DNA of 64,000 bases from Pontibacter actiniarum (GTDB taxonomy: Bacteria; Bacteroidota; Bacteroidia; Cytophagales; Hymenobacteraceae): the NCBI RefSeq assembly GCF_003585765.1, contig NZ_CP021235.1, positions 1,240,001-1,304,000 of the forward strand, written 5' to 3'. Shown piece by piece: positions 8,789 through 20,318 of this stretch. Positions within the stretch are counted from its first letter, which is position 1, and every line of letters begins with the position of its first letter. The notes beneath the pieces are model-generated. The model saw only the letters and a list, made by a program, of their open reading frames with translations. It did not search any database and was not told the origin of the DNA. The translations under genes were made by a program, and so were the position numbers.

Positions 8789-10978
8789 ATGGCAATTTTA
8801 AGATTCAAAGCGCTGGAGCTAGCTAGCCAGCGTAAACCAGGAGAGGTCGTACTGCCTTCTCACAAGATTTCAGATTACTTCGGCGAAAACGTGTTTAGCA
8901 AGGCTGCGCTGCGCTCCACCATGTCGTCTGAGAACTACAAGCGCCTGCTGCGCACCATCGAATCGGGCGAGAAAGTGGACCGTGACCTGGCGGATGCCGT
9001 GGCTGCTGCCATGAAGACGTGGGCCATGAGCAAAGGCGCCACGCATTACACGCACTGGTTCCAGCCCCTGACGGGTGCCACAGCCGAGAAGCACGACTCC
9101 TTTTTTGACCTTTCCGGTGACGGCGAGGCGATCGAGAGCTTCAAAGGCAGCGCCCTGGTGCAGCAGGAGCCCGATGCTTCCTCCTTCCCGAGCGGCGGTA
9201 TCCGCAACACGTTTGAGGCCCGTGGCTACAGCGCCTGGGATCCGTCTTCTCCGGCTTTCCTGATTGAGAACGCCGGCACCAAAACGCTTTGTATCCCGAC
9301 TATCTTCGTGTCTTACACCGGTGAGGCACTGGACTATAAAACACCACTTCTGAAGTCGCTGAAGCTGCTGAACGACGCCGCTGTGCCGGTTTGCCAGTAC
9401 TTCGATAAAGAGGTGAACAAGGTAAGCACAACGCTCGGTATTGAGCAGGAGTATTTCCTGGTAGACAAAGCCTTGTACGAGGCGCGTCCTGACTTAGTGA
9501 TTTCCGGTCGTACGCTGTTTGGCCACTCACCTGCCAAAGGGCAGCAGCTGGAGGACCACTACTTCGGAAGCATACCGGGCCGCGTGCACGCCTTTATGGT
9601 TGATTTCGAGAAAACCGCCCTGCGCCTGGGTATTCCGCTCAGAACGCGCCACAACGAGGTGGCCCCGAACCAGTTTGAGTGCGCGCCTACCTTCGAGGAC
9701 GCCAACCTGGCGGTAGACCACAACCAGCTGCTCATGGATATCATGGACCGCGTGGCAGAGCGCCACAACTTTAAAGTGCTGCTGCACGAGAAGCCGTTTA
9801 AAGGCGTAAACGGCAGCGGTAAACACAATAACTGGGCCATGAGCACCAACACCGGGGTTAACCTGCTGGGGCCGGGCAAGAAGCCGAAGGAGAACCTGCA
9901 GTTCCTGACCTTCTTCATCAACACCATTATGGCTGTGCACAAGCATGCTGACCTGCTGCGCGCTTCTATCGCCTCTGCCAGCAACGACCACCGCCTGGGA
10001 GCGAACGAAGCCCCTCCGGCCATTGTGTCCGTGTTTATCGGGCAGCAACTGACGGCAGTGCTGGACGAGTTTGAGCGCACCTCGAAAGTGCCGATGGAGA
10101 AAGGCGACAACATGTACCTGAAGCTGGGCATCGACCGCATTCCGGAAGTGCTGCGCGACAACACCGACCGCAACCGTACTTCTCCGTTTGCCTTTACAGG
10201 TAATAAGTTTGAGTTCCGTGCGGTGGGTTCTTCCGCCAACACCTCGTCTCCCATGACGGTGTTGAACACCATTGTGGCAGACCAGCTGCAGGAGTACCGT
10301 AAGTCTGTGGATGAGCTGATCGAGAGCGGCATGAAAAAAGAGCTCGCGATCATCCAGATTCTGCGTGAGTACGTGGCCGCTTCTAAAGCAATCCGCTTTG
10401 AGGGCAACGGCTACTCCAAGGAGTGGGAAGAGGAAGCGGAGCGCCGCGGGCTGTCAAACATCAAGTCCACACCGCGTGCCCTGGATGTATATGAGCGTGA
10501 GGAAGTGAAAGAAGTGTTCACTAAGCACGGCATCTTTACAGAGGTGGAGCTGGAGGCGCGCCATGAGATTCTGCTGGAGGAGTACATCAAAAAGATCCAG
10601 ATCGAATCGCGCGTGATGGGCGACCTGGCAGTGAACCACGTGATTCCGACAGCCATTGATTACCAGAACAAGCTGATCCAGAACATCCGCGGCCTGAAGG
10701 ACCTGGGGCTGGAGGATGAGTACACGCAGAGCACGATCGAGGCGATCAAGAAAATGTCGCAGCACATCTCCACCATTCAGAAGAATGTGAACAAGATGAT
10801 CGATGCGCGCAAGATTGCCAACAAAATCGAGAACGCACGTGAGCGCGCCATTGCCTATAACGAGGAGGTCTTCAACTACTTTGATACAATCCGTTACAGC
10901 GTAGATAAGCTGGAACTGATGGTGGACGATGAGGACTGGCCACTGGTGAAGTACCGTGAGCTCCTGTTCCGCCACTAA
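8789..10978 (+). CDS. glnN: Glutamine synthetase type III
   Basis: This 729-residue GSIII makes glutamine from glutamate, ammonia and ATP in the cytoplasm. The size fits GSIII (about 720-730 residues) and excludes the shorter GSI (about 470 residues). Landmarks are LGIEQEYFLVD (metal-binding glutamates), RHNEVAPNQFECAP, GVNGSGKHNNWAMST (ammonia and glutamate binding loops) and FEFRAVGSS. The frame is open to an upstream in-frame start at 8696, but the promoter and family N-terminus (MAILRFKALELAS) support 8789. It is a single gene, followed by a terminator. No PII or ammonium-transporter gene is adjacent. Confidence 0.96.
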   Translation: MAILRFKALELASQRKPGEVVLPSHKISDYFGENVFSKAALRSTMSSENYKRLLRTIESGEKVDRDLADAVAAAMKTWAMSKGATHYTHWFQPLTGATAEKHDSFFDLSGDGEAIESFKGSALVQQEPDASSFPSGGIRNTFEARGYSAWDPSSPAFLIENAGTKTLCIPTIFVSYTGEALDYKTPLLKSLKLLNDAAVPVCQYFDKEVNKVSTTLGIEQEYFLVDKALYEARPDLVISGRTLFGHSPAKGQQLEDHYFGSIPGRVHAFMVDFEKTALRLGIPLRTRHNEVAPNQFECAPTFEDANLAVDHNQLLMDIMDRVAERHNFKVLLHEKPFKGVNGSGKHNNWAMSTNTGVNLLGPGKKPKENLQFLTFFINTIMAVHKHADLLRASIASASNDHRLGANEAPPAIVSVFIGQQLTAVLDEFERTSKVPMEKGDNMYLKLGIDRIPEVLRDNTDRNRTSPFAFTGNKFEFRAVGSSANTSSPMTVLNTIVADQLQEYRKSVDELIESGMKKELAIIQILREYVAASKAIRFEGNGYSKEWEEEAERRGLSNIKSTPRALDVYEREEVKEVFTKHGIFTEVELEARHEILLEEYIKKIQIESRVMGDLAVNHVIPTAIDYQNKLIQNIRGLKDLGLEDEYTQSTIEAIKKMSQHISTIQKNVNKMIDARKIANKIENARERAIAYNEEVFNYFDTIRYSVDKLELMVDDEDWPLVKYRELLFRH

Positions 10979-11004
10979 GCGCCATTTATTTTTATTAGGT
11001 TGAT

Positions 11005-11041
11005 AAGCAAGGGCACCTGTACAGGGTGCCTTTGCTGTTTT
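11005..11041 (+). terminator. Terminator after glutamine synthetase
   Basis: AGCAAGGGCACC and GGGTGCCTTTGCT form a stem followed by GTTTT. It lies about 25 bp after the stop and also faces the convergent hypothetical gene. Confidence 0.8.
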
Positions 11042-11060
11042 CTGGCGGGAACGATCTTGC

Positions 11061-11429
11061 TTACAGGCGCTTGGCCTTGCGTACCATTTCACCGGTAAGC
11101 TTGGCAAGTATGAGCGGCAGCAGCATGAGAACGATAGAGGCCGCGAAGACTTTCTTTACATCCAGGTACCACATTAGCTTGCCGGTAACCAGCCTTTGCA
11201 GCTCTTTCAGGAGGAATTTCCCGGAAGGCGTCAGAGGCTTTCCCTTCAGGATCTCTTGCACCTCGTGCCATTTTCCGCGCGCCAGCTGCCGGCGCAGGTA
11301 CTCCAGCACGGTGTCGTGAAGTATAAAGTAAGCCTGGTGTAGCTGCCCCTTTTGCTGCCTGGACCAGCATGGGAGGTGCTGCAGCTTCGCTAGGGTGGCC
11401 TGCGGTATGAACTGGTGCATGTAAATCAT
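11061..11429 (-). CDS. Hypothetical protein with a C-terminal membrane helix
   Basis: This encodes 122 residues. A basic, mostly helical N-terminal part (residues 1-90) is followed by one hydrophobic helix near residues 93-110 (FAASIVLMLLPLILAKL) and a basic tail, so the N-terminal part may lie in the cytoplasm. I do not recognise the family. The frame carries one AAGTATAAA motif, read as Phe-Ile-Leu. It converges on glutamine synthetase and shares its terminator region. It could be a lineage-specific gene. Confidence 0.6.
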   Translation of the reverse strand: MIYMHQFIPQATLAKLQHLPCWSRQQKGQLHQAYFILHDTVLEYLRRQLARGKWHEVQEILKGKPLTPSGKFLLKELQRLVTGKLMWYLDVKKVFAASIVLMLLPLILAKLTGEMVRKAKRL

Positions 11430-11662
11430 ATGTTACGGGGTTGTAAATTTATTCTACGAAAAATCCATAATAAGGTGCAGGGTGTTCGGCTAAAACACTT
11501 AAAAACAGTTGTTTCACATCTGAAGGAGCCCCGGAGCATTGGGAGAAGTGTTGCCGGGGCTGTACTGCCGGAATGCGGTAGCGAGGAAGTGTAGGTACAA
11601 GCCTTTTGCCCCTGACCCCGAATTGACGCATGGATGCAGGATGTTGCGCAGAAATTTGCGTA

Positions 11663-11696
11663 TTTTGCCCTTTGAACAAAGCAGTCGCTACTTTAG
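11663..11696 (+). promoter_or_regulatory. Candidate promoter of ispG
   Basis: TTTTG at 11663-11667 and TACTTTAG at 11689-11696 (one mismatch to TAnnTTTG) are 21 bp apart. They lie 33 bp before the ATG at 11730. Confidence 0.5.
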
Positions 11697-11729
11697 TTAA
11701 AGAGTCACATGGAATGTCAACTTGATCAC

Positions 11730-13703
11730 ATGAATAAGTCTTATAGCCCAAGCCTGGTGGAGTACAAGCGTCGTAAAACGCGTGTTGTAAACATCGGAGG
11801 TGTGCCAGTGGGCGGTGATAACCCCATCCGGGTACAGTCGATGACGACGGTGGATACGATGGATACCATGGGCTCCGTAGAGCAGTGCATCCGCATGATC
11901 GAAGCAGGCTGCGAATACATACGGATTACCGCGCCAAGTATAAAAGAGGCCGAAAACCTCCAGAATATAAAGGAGGAGCTGCACAAGCAGGGATACAGCG
12001 TACCGCTTATTGCCGACATCCACTTTACACCGAACGCTGCCGAGGTGGCAGCCCGTATTGTGGAGAAGGTGCGGGTGAACCCGGGGAACTATGCCGATAA
12101 AAAGAAGTTCCAGGTGATTGAGTACGACGATGTTTCCTACCAGGCAGAGCTCGACCGCATTCGCGAGCGCTTTGTGCCGCTGGTGCGCATCTGCCAGGAG
12201 CATGGCACCGCCATGCGCATCGGCACGAACCATGGCTCCCTGTCTGACCGCATCCTGAGCCGCTACGGCGACACGCCGCTGGGTATGGTGGAGAGTGCGC
12301 TGGAGTTTATCCGTATCTGCGAGGCAGAGGGGTACTATGATATTGTGATCTCCATGAAAGCCTCCAATACGCAGGTGATGGTGCAGGCTTACCGCCTGTT
12401 GGTGCAGAAGTTGGAGGAAGAGGGCTTGCAGCCCTACCCGCTGCACCTGGGCGTTACCGAGGCGGGTGAGGCAGAAGACGGCCGCATCAAGTCAGCGGTG
12501 GGCATCGGCACGCTGCTGGAGGATGGCCTGGGCGATACCGTACGCGTGTCGCTGACGGAGGCGCCGGAGGCTGAGGCCCCTGTTGCACAGGCACTGATTG
12601 ACAGGTATACCCACCGCGCAGCGAAAGCGCAACCGATAAAGCCGATCTGCAACGTACCGATTGATCCTTTCCAATACCACCGCCGCGAGGCAGTGGAAGT
12701 GGAGAACCTCGGCGGTCTGAACGTTCCGCGCGTTATAGCTGACCTAAGCCGGTTAACTGATATCAAGTATGCTGACCTGAAGTGCGTTGGCCACCTATAC
12801 TCCATGTTGCTGGATAAGTTTAACATGAACGACCTGGGTGCCGACTACATCTATACCGGCGACTCGCCGATCAGCTTTATGCTGCCGAACGGCCTGAAGG
12901 AGATTGTGAACTACAGCGCGTGGCAGCAGGCTGAGCAGCGCGAGAACCGACACCCCTTGATACCTGCTTATGTGTATGTGCAGGAGGGGGAGCTGCACCC
13001 GGCGCTCAACTTTATACTTGCCGCCATCAACGACCTTACTCCTGAGCTGTTGGACAGGCTAAAGCGGGATAAAACGGCAGTGCTGATGCTGCACACGCAA
13101 AACGAGCACGCCATGCCGGAGCTGCGCAAGTGCTTTTTCAGGCTGATGAACAATGGCGTGCAAAACCCTTGTGTCATCAAGCGTGCCTATGGCGAGCTGA
13201 CGCCCGACCAGATGCAATTGTACGCTGCTACAGACGTAGGAGGCCTTTTGATAGACGGTTTGGGAGATGGCGTGATGCTGGGAACGGAGCTGCTGCCGCG
13301 CCAGGAGAAGCCGGAGGAGCTGCAGACCATCGACAGGCTCAACAGCCTGAGCTTTGGTATTCTGCAGGCCGCCCGCACGCGCATGAGCAAAACGGAGTAC
13401 ATCAGCTGCCCAAGCTGCGGCCGCACACTGTTCGACCTGCAGGAGACCACCGCCATGATCCGCAAGCGCACCGATCACCTGAAAGGGGTGAAGATCGGCA
13501 TTATGGGCTGCATTGTGAACGGCCCGGGCGAAATGGCTGACGCTGACTATGGCTACGTGGGCGTCGGTAAAGACAAAATTGCGCTGTACCGCGGGCAGAC
13601 TGTGATTAAGAAGTCTGTGCCCGCCGACCGTGCCGTGGATGAGCTGATTGAGCTGATCCGGGAGGATGATAAGTGGATAGAGCCTGTTGCGCTGGAGGAA
13701 TAG
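11730..13703 (+). CDS. ispG: 4-hydroxy-3-methylbut-2-enyl diphosphate synthase, long form
   Basis: IspG (GcpE) performs the penultimate step of the MEP isoprenoid pathway, reducing MEcPP to HMBPP with a [4Fe-4S] cluster. The TIM-barrel begins with TRVVNIGGVPVGGDNPIRVQSMT. The C-terminal reductase domain has the cluster cysteines C560 and C563 (CPSCGRTLFDL) and C594, followed by the Glu ligand region, in GCIVNGPGE. At 657 residues it is the large form with a central insert (as in plants and Bacteroidota), not the roughly 370-residue E. coli form. ATG at 11730 gives the typical MNKSYSPSLVEYKRR start; an in-frame ATG at 11709 adds seven residues. It carries two AAGTATAAA motifs. Confidence 0.95.
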   Translation: MNKSYSPSLVEYKRRKTRVVNIGGVPVGGDNPIRVQSMTTVDTMDTMGSVEQCIRMIEAGCEYIRITAPSIKEAENLQNIKEELHKQGYSVPLIADIHFTPNAAEVAARIVEKVRVNPGNYADKKKFQVIEYDDVSYQAELDRIRERFVPLVRICQEHGTAMRIGTNHGSLSDRILSRYGDTPLGMVESALEFIRICEAEGYYDIVISMKASNTQVMVQAYRLLVQKLEEEGLQPYPLHLGVTEAGEAEDGRIKSAVGIGTLLEDGLGDTVRVSLTEAPEAEAPVAQALIDRYTHRAAKAQPIKPICNVPIDPFQYHRREAVEVENLGGLNVPRVIADLSRLTDIKYADLKCVGHLYSMLLDKFNMNDLGADYIYTGDSPISFMLPNGLKEIVNYSAWQQAEQRENRHPLIPAYVYVQEGELHPALNFILAAINDLTPELLDRLKRDKTAVLMLHTQNEHAMPELRKCFFRLMNNGVQNPCVIKRAYGELTPDQMQLYAATDVGGLLIDGLGDGVMLGTELLPRQEKPEELQTIDRLNSLSFGILQAARTRMSKTEYISCPSCGRTLFDLQETTAMIRKRTDHLKGVKIGIMGCIVNGPGEMADADYGYVGVGKDKIALYRGQTVIKKSVPADRAVDELIELIREDDKWIEPVALEE

Positions 13704-13852
13704 GCCTTATGGCATTAGGCATGTCCTTTGTTTTGCTATTATCATTTAAACAGTAAATCTTTTCGTAGCAATTGCTGTTATAGTAAAAGTATGGCAGGTG
13801 CAGTTTTGGCGCACGTTGCTGACTTATATTTTGATAACTTAACCTAACCTAT

Positions 13853-14020
13853 ATGAAGAAGGGAATGTTTGACATGTCGGAGGTAGCAACGTACTTTTTC
13901 CGCAAAAAAGACCCCAGGCGCAAGACGAACTTTAACCTGCGCACCATGCACACCATCAATAAAATATCAATGTTGATGTTCCTGGCTGGCGTCATCTATT
14001 TTATCGCCACGCACATCTAA
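13853..14020 (+). CDS. Small membrane protein, DUF6728-like (55 aa)
   Basis: A short frame, ATG at 13853 to TAA at 14020, reads MKKGMFDMSEVATYFFRKK, then an Arg/Asn-rich linker, then a single hydrophobic helix (MLMFLAGVIYFIA). I recall a Cytophagales family with the pattern YFFRKKDP...TNFNLR.MHTINKIS, probably DUF6728; the function is unknown. A near-consensus -7 box (TATATTTTG, 13837-13845 region) lies upstream. It is 13 bp before the MmcQ-like gene on the same strand, so they are probably co-transcribed. Confidence 0.75.
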   Translation: MKKGMFDMSEVATYFFRKKDPRRKTNFNLRTMHTINKISMLMFLAGVIYFIATHI

Positions 14021-14033
14021 GAAAGCCGGTGCC

Positions 14034-14399
14034 GTGAATATTGAGGAGTTCAGAGAGTACTGCCTGTCTAAGCCGGGCGCTGCGGAGGAAACCCCCTTTG
14101 ACGAGGATACGCTGGTATTTAAAGTATGCGGTAAGATCTTTGCCTTGTGCAGCATAGCAGCGTTCGGCGAGGGTGTAAACCTGAAGTGCGCGCCGGAGCG
14201 GGCTCTGGAGCTGCGCGAGCGCTATGCGCAGGTAAAACCCGGCTACCACATGAACAAGGCGCACTGGAATACCGTGCTGCCGGAGGCTGGCTTGCCTGAC
14301 GAGCTGCTGCGGCAGTGGGTTGACGATTCGTACCGGCTGGTTGCGGCCAAGCTCAACAAAGCACAGAAACTGGAACTCGGGCTGGGCCTGACTGCCTAA
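14034..14399 (+). CDS. MmcQ/YjbR-family protein
   Basis: This 121-residue protein has the typical order: EFREYCLSKPGAAEETPFDE near the start, VFKVCGKIFALCS, LKCAPERALELRERY, GYHMNKAHWNTV and a final helix. MmcQ/YjbR proteins have a double-wing fold called DNA-binding, but their cellular role is not settled. The start is GTG; no in-frame ATG lies upstream before the preceding stop. It follows the 55-residue protein by 13 bp and ends in a terminator. Confidence 0.88.
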   Translation: MNIEEFREYCLSKPGAAEETPFDEDTLVFKVCGKIFALCSIAAFGEGVNLKCAPERALELRERYAQVKPGYHMNKAHWNTVLPEAGLPDELLRQWVDDSYRLVAAKLNKAQKLELGLGLTA

Positions 14400-14442
14400 A
14401 ACACAAGAGCCACTCCATACCCGGAGTGGCTCTTGTGTTTTA
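14397..14442. terminator. 20-bp-stem terminator
   Basis: Bases 14397-14416 and 14423-14442 are perfect complements with a 6-nt loop; the arms end in AAAAC/GTTTT. The stem begins at the stop codon of the MmcQ-like gene. Confidence 0.85.
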
Positions 14443-14624
14443 GGTGCCTTCTACCTGGTGTAACGTTTTGTGCTGGTGTACCTACATTGGTGTTATGCTG
14501 CCGTTTACGGGACACTAGCGCTATATTCGCTAAAAATATCGTTTTTTATATGTGTTTATTGTGTTTAAAGCGCTGAAATGCCAACTTTTTTTATTATAAT
14601 TGAGAAACTCACCTTAATAATCAC

Positions 14625-15125
14625 ATGATCCTAGAGAAAGAAATTGCCATCGGTTCCTTTCGGAACGATTGGCAGAAAGCAAGCATGAGTATCATTTACA
14701 CGTATGGGATGCTGAACAATGGGTATGAAGGTTTCTTTAAGAAACATAACCTGACGACTCAACAGTACAATGCCTTGCGTATTTTAAGAGACCAATTCCC
14801 GAAGCCGGTCTCCACGTCTTTCCTCCGCGAGAAGATGCTGGACAAGATGTCTGACGCCTCCCGGCTGGTAAGCAGGCTTAGCGCGAAAGGGTTAGTAACT
14901 GTAACGCAGAATCCCTCAGACAAGCGCCTCGTGAACATCCTGATCTCTCCTGAGGGGCAGCAGATATGCCAGGAAATAGATCAGGACCTCCCTAACCTGG
15001 ATGCACTGTTGCAAGGGCTGACGGAGGAGGAAGCGGGCACATTGGCGGAACTGTTGGCAAAGGTTAGAGAATCTATCAAAACGGTGGAGGACAGAGTTTC
15101 CGCACCTGAGAAGATGAGCGCCTAA
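14625..15125 (+). CDS. MarR-family transcriptional regulator
   Basis: This 166-residue winged-helix protein has the MarR layout. N-terminal dimerisation helices run to about residue 55. Helices YNALRILRD and VSTSFLREKMLDKMSDASRLVSRL form the HTH, and the wing is GLVTVTQNPSDKRLVNILIS with the conserved Asp-Lys-Arg. MarR proteins usually repress neighbouring genes on sensing small phenolics or oxidants. Its neighbours (leuS, MmcQ-like) give no clue to its target. It is a single gene with its own terminator. Confidence 0.93.
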   Translation: MILEKEIAIGSFRNDWQKASMSIIYTYGMLNNGYEGFFKKHNLTTQQYNALRILRDQFPKPVSTSFLREKMLDKMSDASRLVSRLSAKGLVTVTQNPSDKRLVNILISPEGQQICQEIDQDLPNLDALLQGLTEEEAGTLAELLAKVRESIKTVEDRVSAPEKMSA

Positions 15126-15157
15126 CGCGTACCTGCTGCTTACTGTAGCACGCCTTC

Positions 15158-15201
15158 AGCAAAGGTGACAGGAGATCGTTCCTGTCACCTTTGCTGTTTT
15201 T
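15158..15201 (+). terminator. Terminator after the MarR gene
   Basis: AGCAAAGGTGACAGGA (15158-15173) pairs with 15180-15195 and is followed by GTTTTT. The outer arm AGCAAAGG/CCTTTGCT resembles the terminators at 4295 and 11005. Confidence 0.87.
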
Positions 15202-15243
15202 AGGGGCTTTGTGTCATGCTATCCGCTGGGGCTGCTGCATCAT

Positions 15244-15279
15244 AAAAAAAGCCGCCTTAGTAGGGGGAGCTAAGGCGGC
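15244..15279 (-). terminator. Terminator after leuS
   Basis: GCCGCCTTAG (15251-15260) pairs with CTAAGGCGGC (15270-15279). The run of seven A at 15244-15250 forms the U-tract on the minus strand. Confidence 0.87.
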
Positions 15280-15311
15280 TCTGAAAGTTAGTCGGTAAAA
15301 TGGGGTAGAGT

Positions 15312-18080
<2,769 letters not shown>

Positions 18081-18524
18081 AGTGTATAGCTATACTTTTG
18101 ATTCTAGTTGAACTGCTAAGATAATCCTAAAATGTTAATTGTAGAATGCTTTAGGAGGGGAATGGAGAAAATGTTAGCGATTCAAGCACCTCCAGGTATT
18201 CCTTTGCTATGCAGGTTTAGGATGGGTTGTATTATGGAGAAGCGGGAGAAAGTTAAGGGAACGCTTTACAGCAACAGTCCTGGCTACCGGAATTGATTCC
18301 AGTCCTTGGGTTTAGCGCCTTGTGCCTGTTGCGGTGCCCGCTAGGGCAGCCCGCAGCGGAGCTAATAGAGGGCCCCTACCCCCGGAGCAGCTTCAGGCAC
18401 ACAGTGCGATGCCCTTATCGAGGGGCCCTACCCCCAGGACGAGGCTTCGCGGGCATGAGCGCTCCAAAGTATAAAGTGAAACAGTAGGTATTGGGGAGCT
18501 GCAGGATGAAGCCAGAAAGAAAGG

Positions 18525-18776
18525 ATAGCTTGGCTGAAGATGCGGTAAGCAGGGCCAATGGAAGTATAAGCAAAGGTAGACTAAGGCACAAGCGGACGCT
18601 TGTGCCAGCAAGGTGCAAGTATAGCGAAGGCAGTAGCAGGTGTGGCTTTACAAGCCAGTTGAGTTACAAACTCAACGTCATAGTAAGACACGAGTTACAA
18701 ACTCGCGCCAGCAGAGGCCAGCAGAGGAAGACTTACGCCAGCGGGACAGGTAAAGGCACAGGCGGACGCTTGCGCC
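18525..18776 (+). repeat. REP-like hairpin repeat cluster, copy A
   Basis: Bases 18525-18608 match the reverse complement of 29943-30026 at 83 of 84 positions. The stretch ends in a perfect palindrome, 18585-18606 (10-bp arms around GA). Downstream are three hairpins sharing the core TTACAA: 18644-18656 (5-bp stem), 18658-18676 (8-bp stem) and 18691-18705 (6-bp stem). An imperfect copy of the first palindrome lies at 18755-18776. This looks like a dispersed intergenic REP/BIME-like family; no transposase is nearby. Confidence 0.8.
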
Positions 18777-18875
18777 AGCTGGGGGGGGAGGTGTAAGCAT
18801 ACAAGCAGCGCATCATTTGCACATCACTCGAACCCCGGCATCTTCGTAAAACAAAGTATAAATCCCCCAAATCCC

Positions 18876-18883
18876 TACCTTTG
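18876..18883 (+). promoter_or_regulatory. -7 box (TACCTTTG) for the DsbA-like gene
   Basis: TACCTTTG ends 4 nt before the ATG at 18888, so the transcript probably starts at or near the start codon. An AAGTATAAA motif lies 13 bp upstream of the box, and no TTG -33 box is visible. Confidence 0.55.
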
Positions 18884-18887
18884 CACC

Positions 18888-19565
18888 ATGGAACAGAAGA
18901 AACACGACCTACTCGATATTATTCACCTGATTTATGTGATGGACCCGATGTGCTCCTGGTGCTACGGCTTTGCCCCGGTTATCAAGCAACTGGTGGCAGA
19001 GGAGCAGGGGAAGCTGCAGTTTAAGCTGGTAATGGGCGGCCTGCGCCCCGGCACCGAGCGCCCGCTGGAGCAGCAGATGAAGGAAAGCATCAAACACCAC
19101 TGGCAGGACGTGGAGAAGATCACAGAGCAGCCTTTCGACTACAGCTTTTTTGATCGAGACGATTTTGTATACGATACAGAGCCGGGTTGCCGTGCCGTGG
19201 TAACCATGCGCTACCTGATGCCGGAAAAGGAGTTTGACATGGCAGAGGCGGTGCAAAGCGCTTTCTACGCCAAGAACAACGATGTAACCAAACCGGAGGT
19301 GCTGGCCAGCATAGCTGCCACGTTCGGGGTGGAGGAAGACGCGTTCCTGGAGCAGTTCGTATCGCAGGAGATGAAGGAGAAAACGCAGCAGGACTTTACC
19401 ATTGCCCGTCACCTGCAGGCCACGGCTTTCCCGAGTTTGTACTTGCTTAACGGCACCAGCATTCACCTGATCAGCCGTGGCTACCGCCCTTACGACGGCA
19501 TGAAGGCCCACCTGGAGCGCGTACTGCAGCAGCTGGCCCCAGATCAGAACCCTTTAGAGGAATAG
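18888..19565 (+). CDS. DsbA-family thioredoxin-fold protein
   Basis: This 225-residue protein has the redox motif MCSWCYGF (C22, C25) directly after the first beta strand. It also has the DsbA helical insertion and a cis-Pro segment (TAFPSLYLLNG). No signal peptide is visible, so it should be cytosolic. It resembles the FrnE/SpxH-like branch of DsbA proteins rather than periplasmic DsbA. Its partner could be an oxidised protein or a ClpXP substrate adaptor function (both only inference). It is 30 bp upstream of the DUF1003 gene and may be co-transcribed with it. Confidence 0.85.
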   Translation: MEQKKHDLLDIIHLIYVMDPMCSWCYGFAPVIKQLVAEEQGKLQFKLVMGGLRPGTERPLEQQMKESIKHHWQDVEKITEQPFDYSFFDRDDFVYDTEPGCRAVVTMRYLMPEKEFDMAEAVQSAFYAKNNDVTKPEVLASIAATFGVEEDAFLEQFVSQEMKEKTQQDFTIARHLQATAFPSLYLLNGTSIHLISRGYRPYDGMKAHLERVLQQLAPDQNPLEE

Positions 19566-19595
19566 CCCTACAGAAGCAGCCCTAACACTCCCGCT

Positions 19596-20318
19596 ATGAG
19601 CCACCACCGCGAGCCGTTTGGCGTTTGCCAGGTTACGAAGAAACGTTTGCCGCACCACCTGCTGCTGCCGGGTAAGGCCATTCGGCACCATGTGCTTCAG
19701 TTGATTAAGGCGGACTACCCGGATTTTGATGAGGAGAAGTACATTGCCGCTGATGTGGTGGCCAAGTACCGGAAGCTGTACCTGGAGCAGCTGCTGCGGC
19801 AGGAACTTGGCGAGCTGACGGAGCTGGAAGAGGAGGTGGTGCGAAGTATAAACCGGGAGGAGTTGCTCTCTTCTAACGTGGAGGAGGACCTGAAAGGGCA
19901 AATCAGCCTCGGCGACCGCATGGCAGACCGAATAGCGAGCTTTGGCGGCAGCTGGACCTTCATCCTGATCTTTTTTTCCTTCCTGCTGCTCTGGATGGTG
20001 GTAAACGTGTATGTACTGGCCACAAGGCCATTCGACCCTTACCCGTTTATACTGCTAAACCTTATTCTCTCGTGCCTGGCTGCCATACAGGCGCCCATTA
20101 TTATGATGAGCCAAAATCGGCAGGAGGCCAAAGACCGACTTCGCTCCGAACACGATTATAAGATAAACCTGAAGGCTGAGCTGGAGATCCGGCTGCTGCA
20201 CGAAAAGATAGACCACCTGCTGATGCACCAGAACCAGCACCTGGTGGAGATACAGCAGCTGCAGCTAGACCTGCTGGAGGACATTATGGAGCAGCTCAAA
20301 AAGAAAAACCACGCCTAA
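19596..20318 (+). CDS. DUF1003 membrane protein
   Basis: This encodes 240 residues. The N-terminus has a short ribbon-like segment (GVCQVTKKRLP). The DUF1003 core follows: LGDRMADRIASFGGSWTFILIF, two transmembrane helices (about residues 128-180) and APIIMMSQNRQEAKDRLRSEHDYKIN, which surrounds the family signature. A C-terminal coiled coil (LHEKIDHLL...LEDIMEQLKKK) follows. The function is unknown. Its stop overlaps the stop of the convergent CrtA-like gene by 4 nt (CTAA). Confidence 0.88.
   Translation: MSHHREPFGVCQVTKKRLPHHLLLPGKAIRHHVLQLIKADYPDFDEEKYIAADVVAKYRKLYLEQLLRQELGELTELEEEVVRSINREELLSSNVEEDLKGQISLGDRMADRIASFGGSWTFILIFFSFLLLWMVVNVYVLATRPFDPYPFILLNLILSCLAAIQAPIIMMSQNRQEAKDRLRSEHDYKINLKAELEIRLLHEKIDHLLMHQNQHLVEIQQLQLDLLEDIMEQLKKKNHA

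Larger units (their letters stand above)
18081..18887. other. Gene-free block (807 bp) with hairpin repeats
   Basis: No frame here looks like a gene; the short frames overlap palindromic repeats. The block contains two near-copies of GAGGGGCCCTACCCCC (around 18364 and 18421), two AAGTATAAA motifs (18467 and 18854), the REP-like repeat at 18525-18776 and, at its end, the promoter of the DsbA-like gene. Confidence 0.75.
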
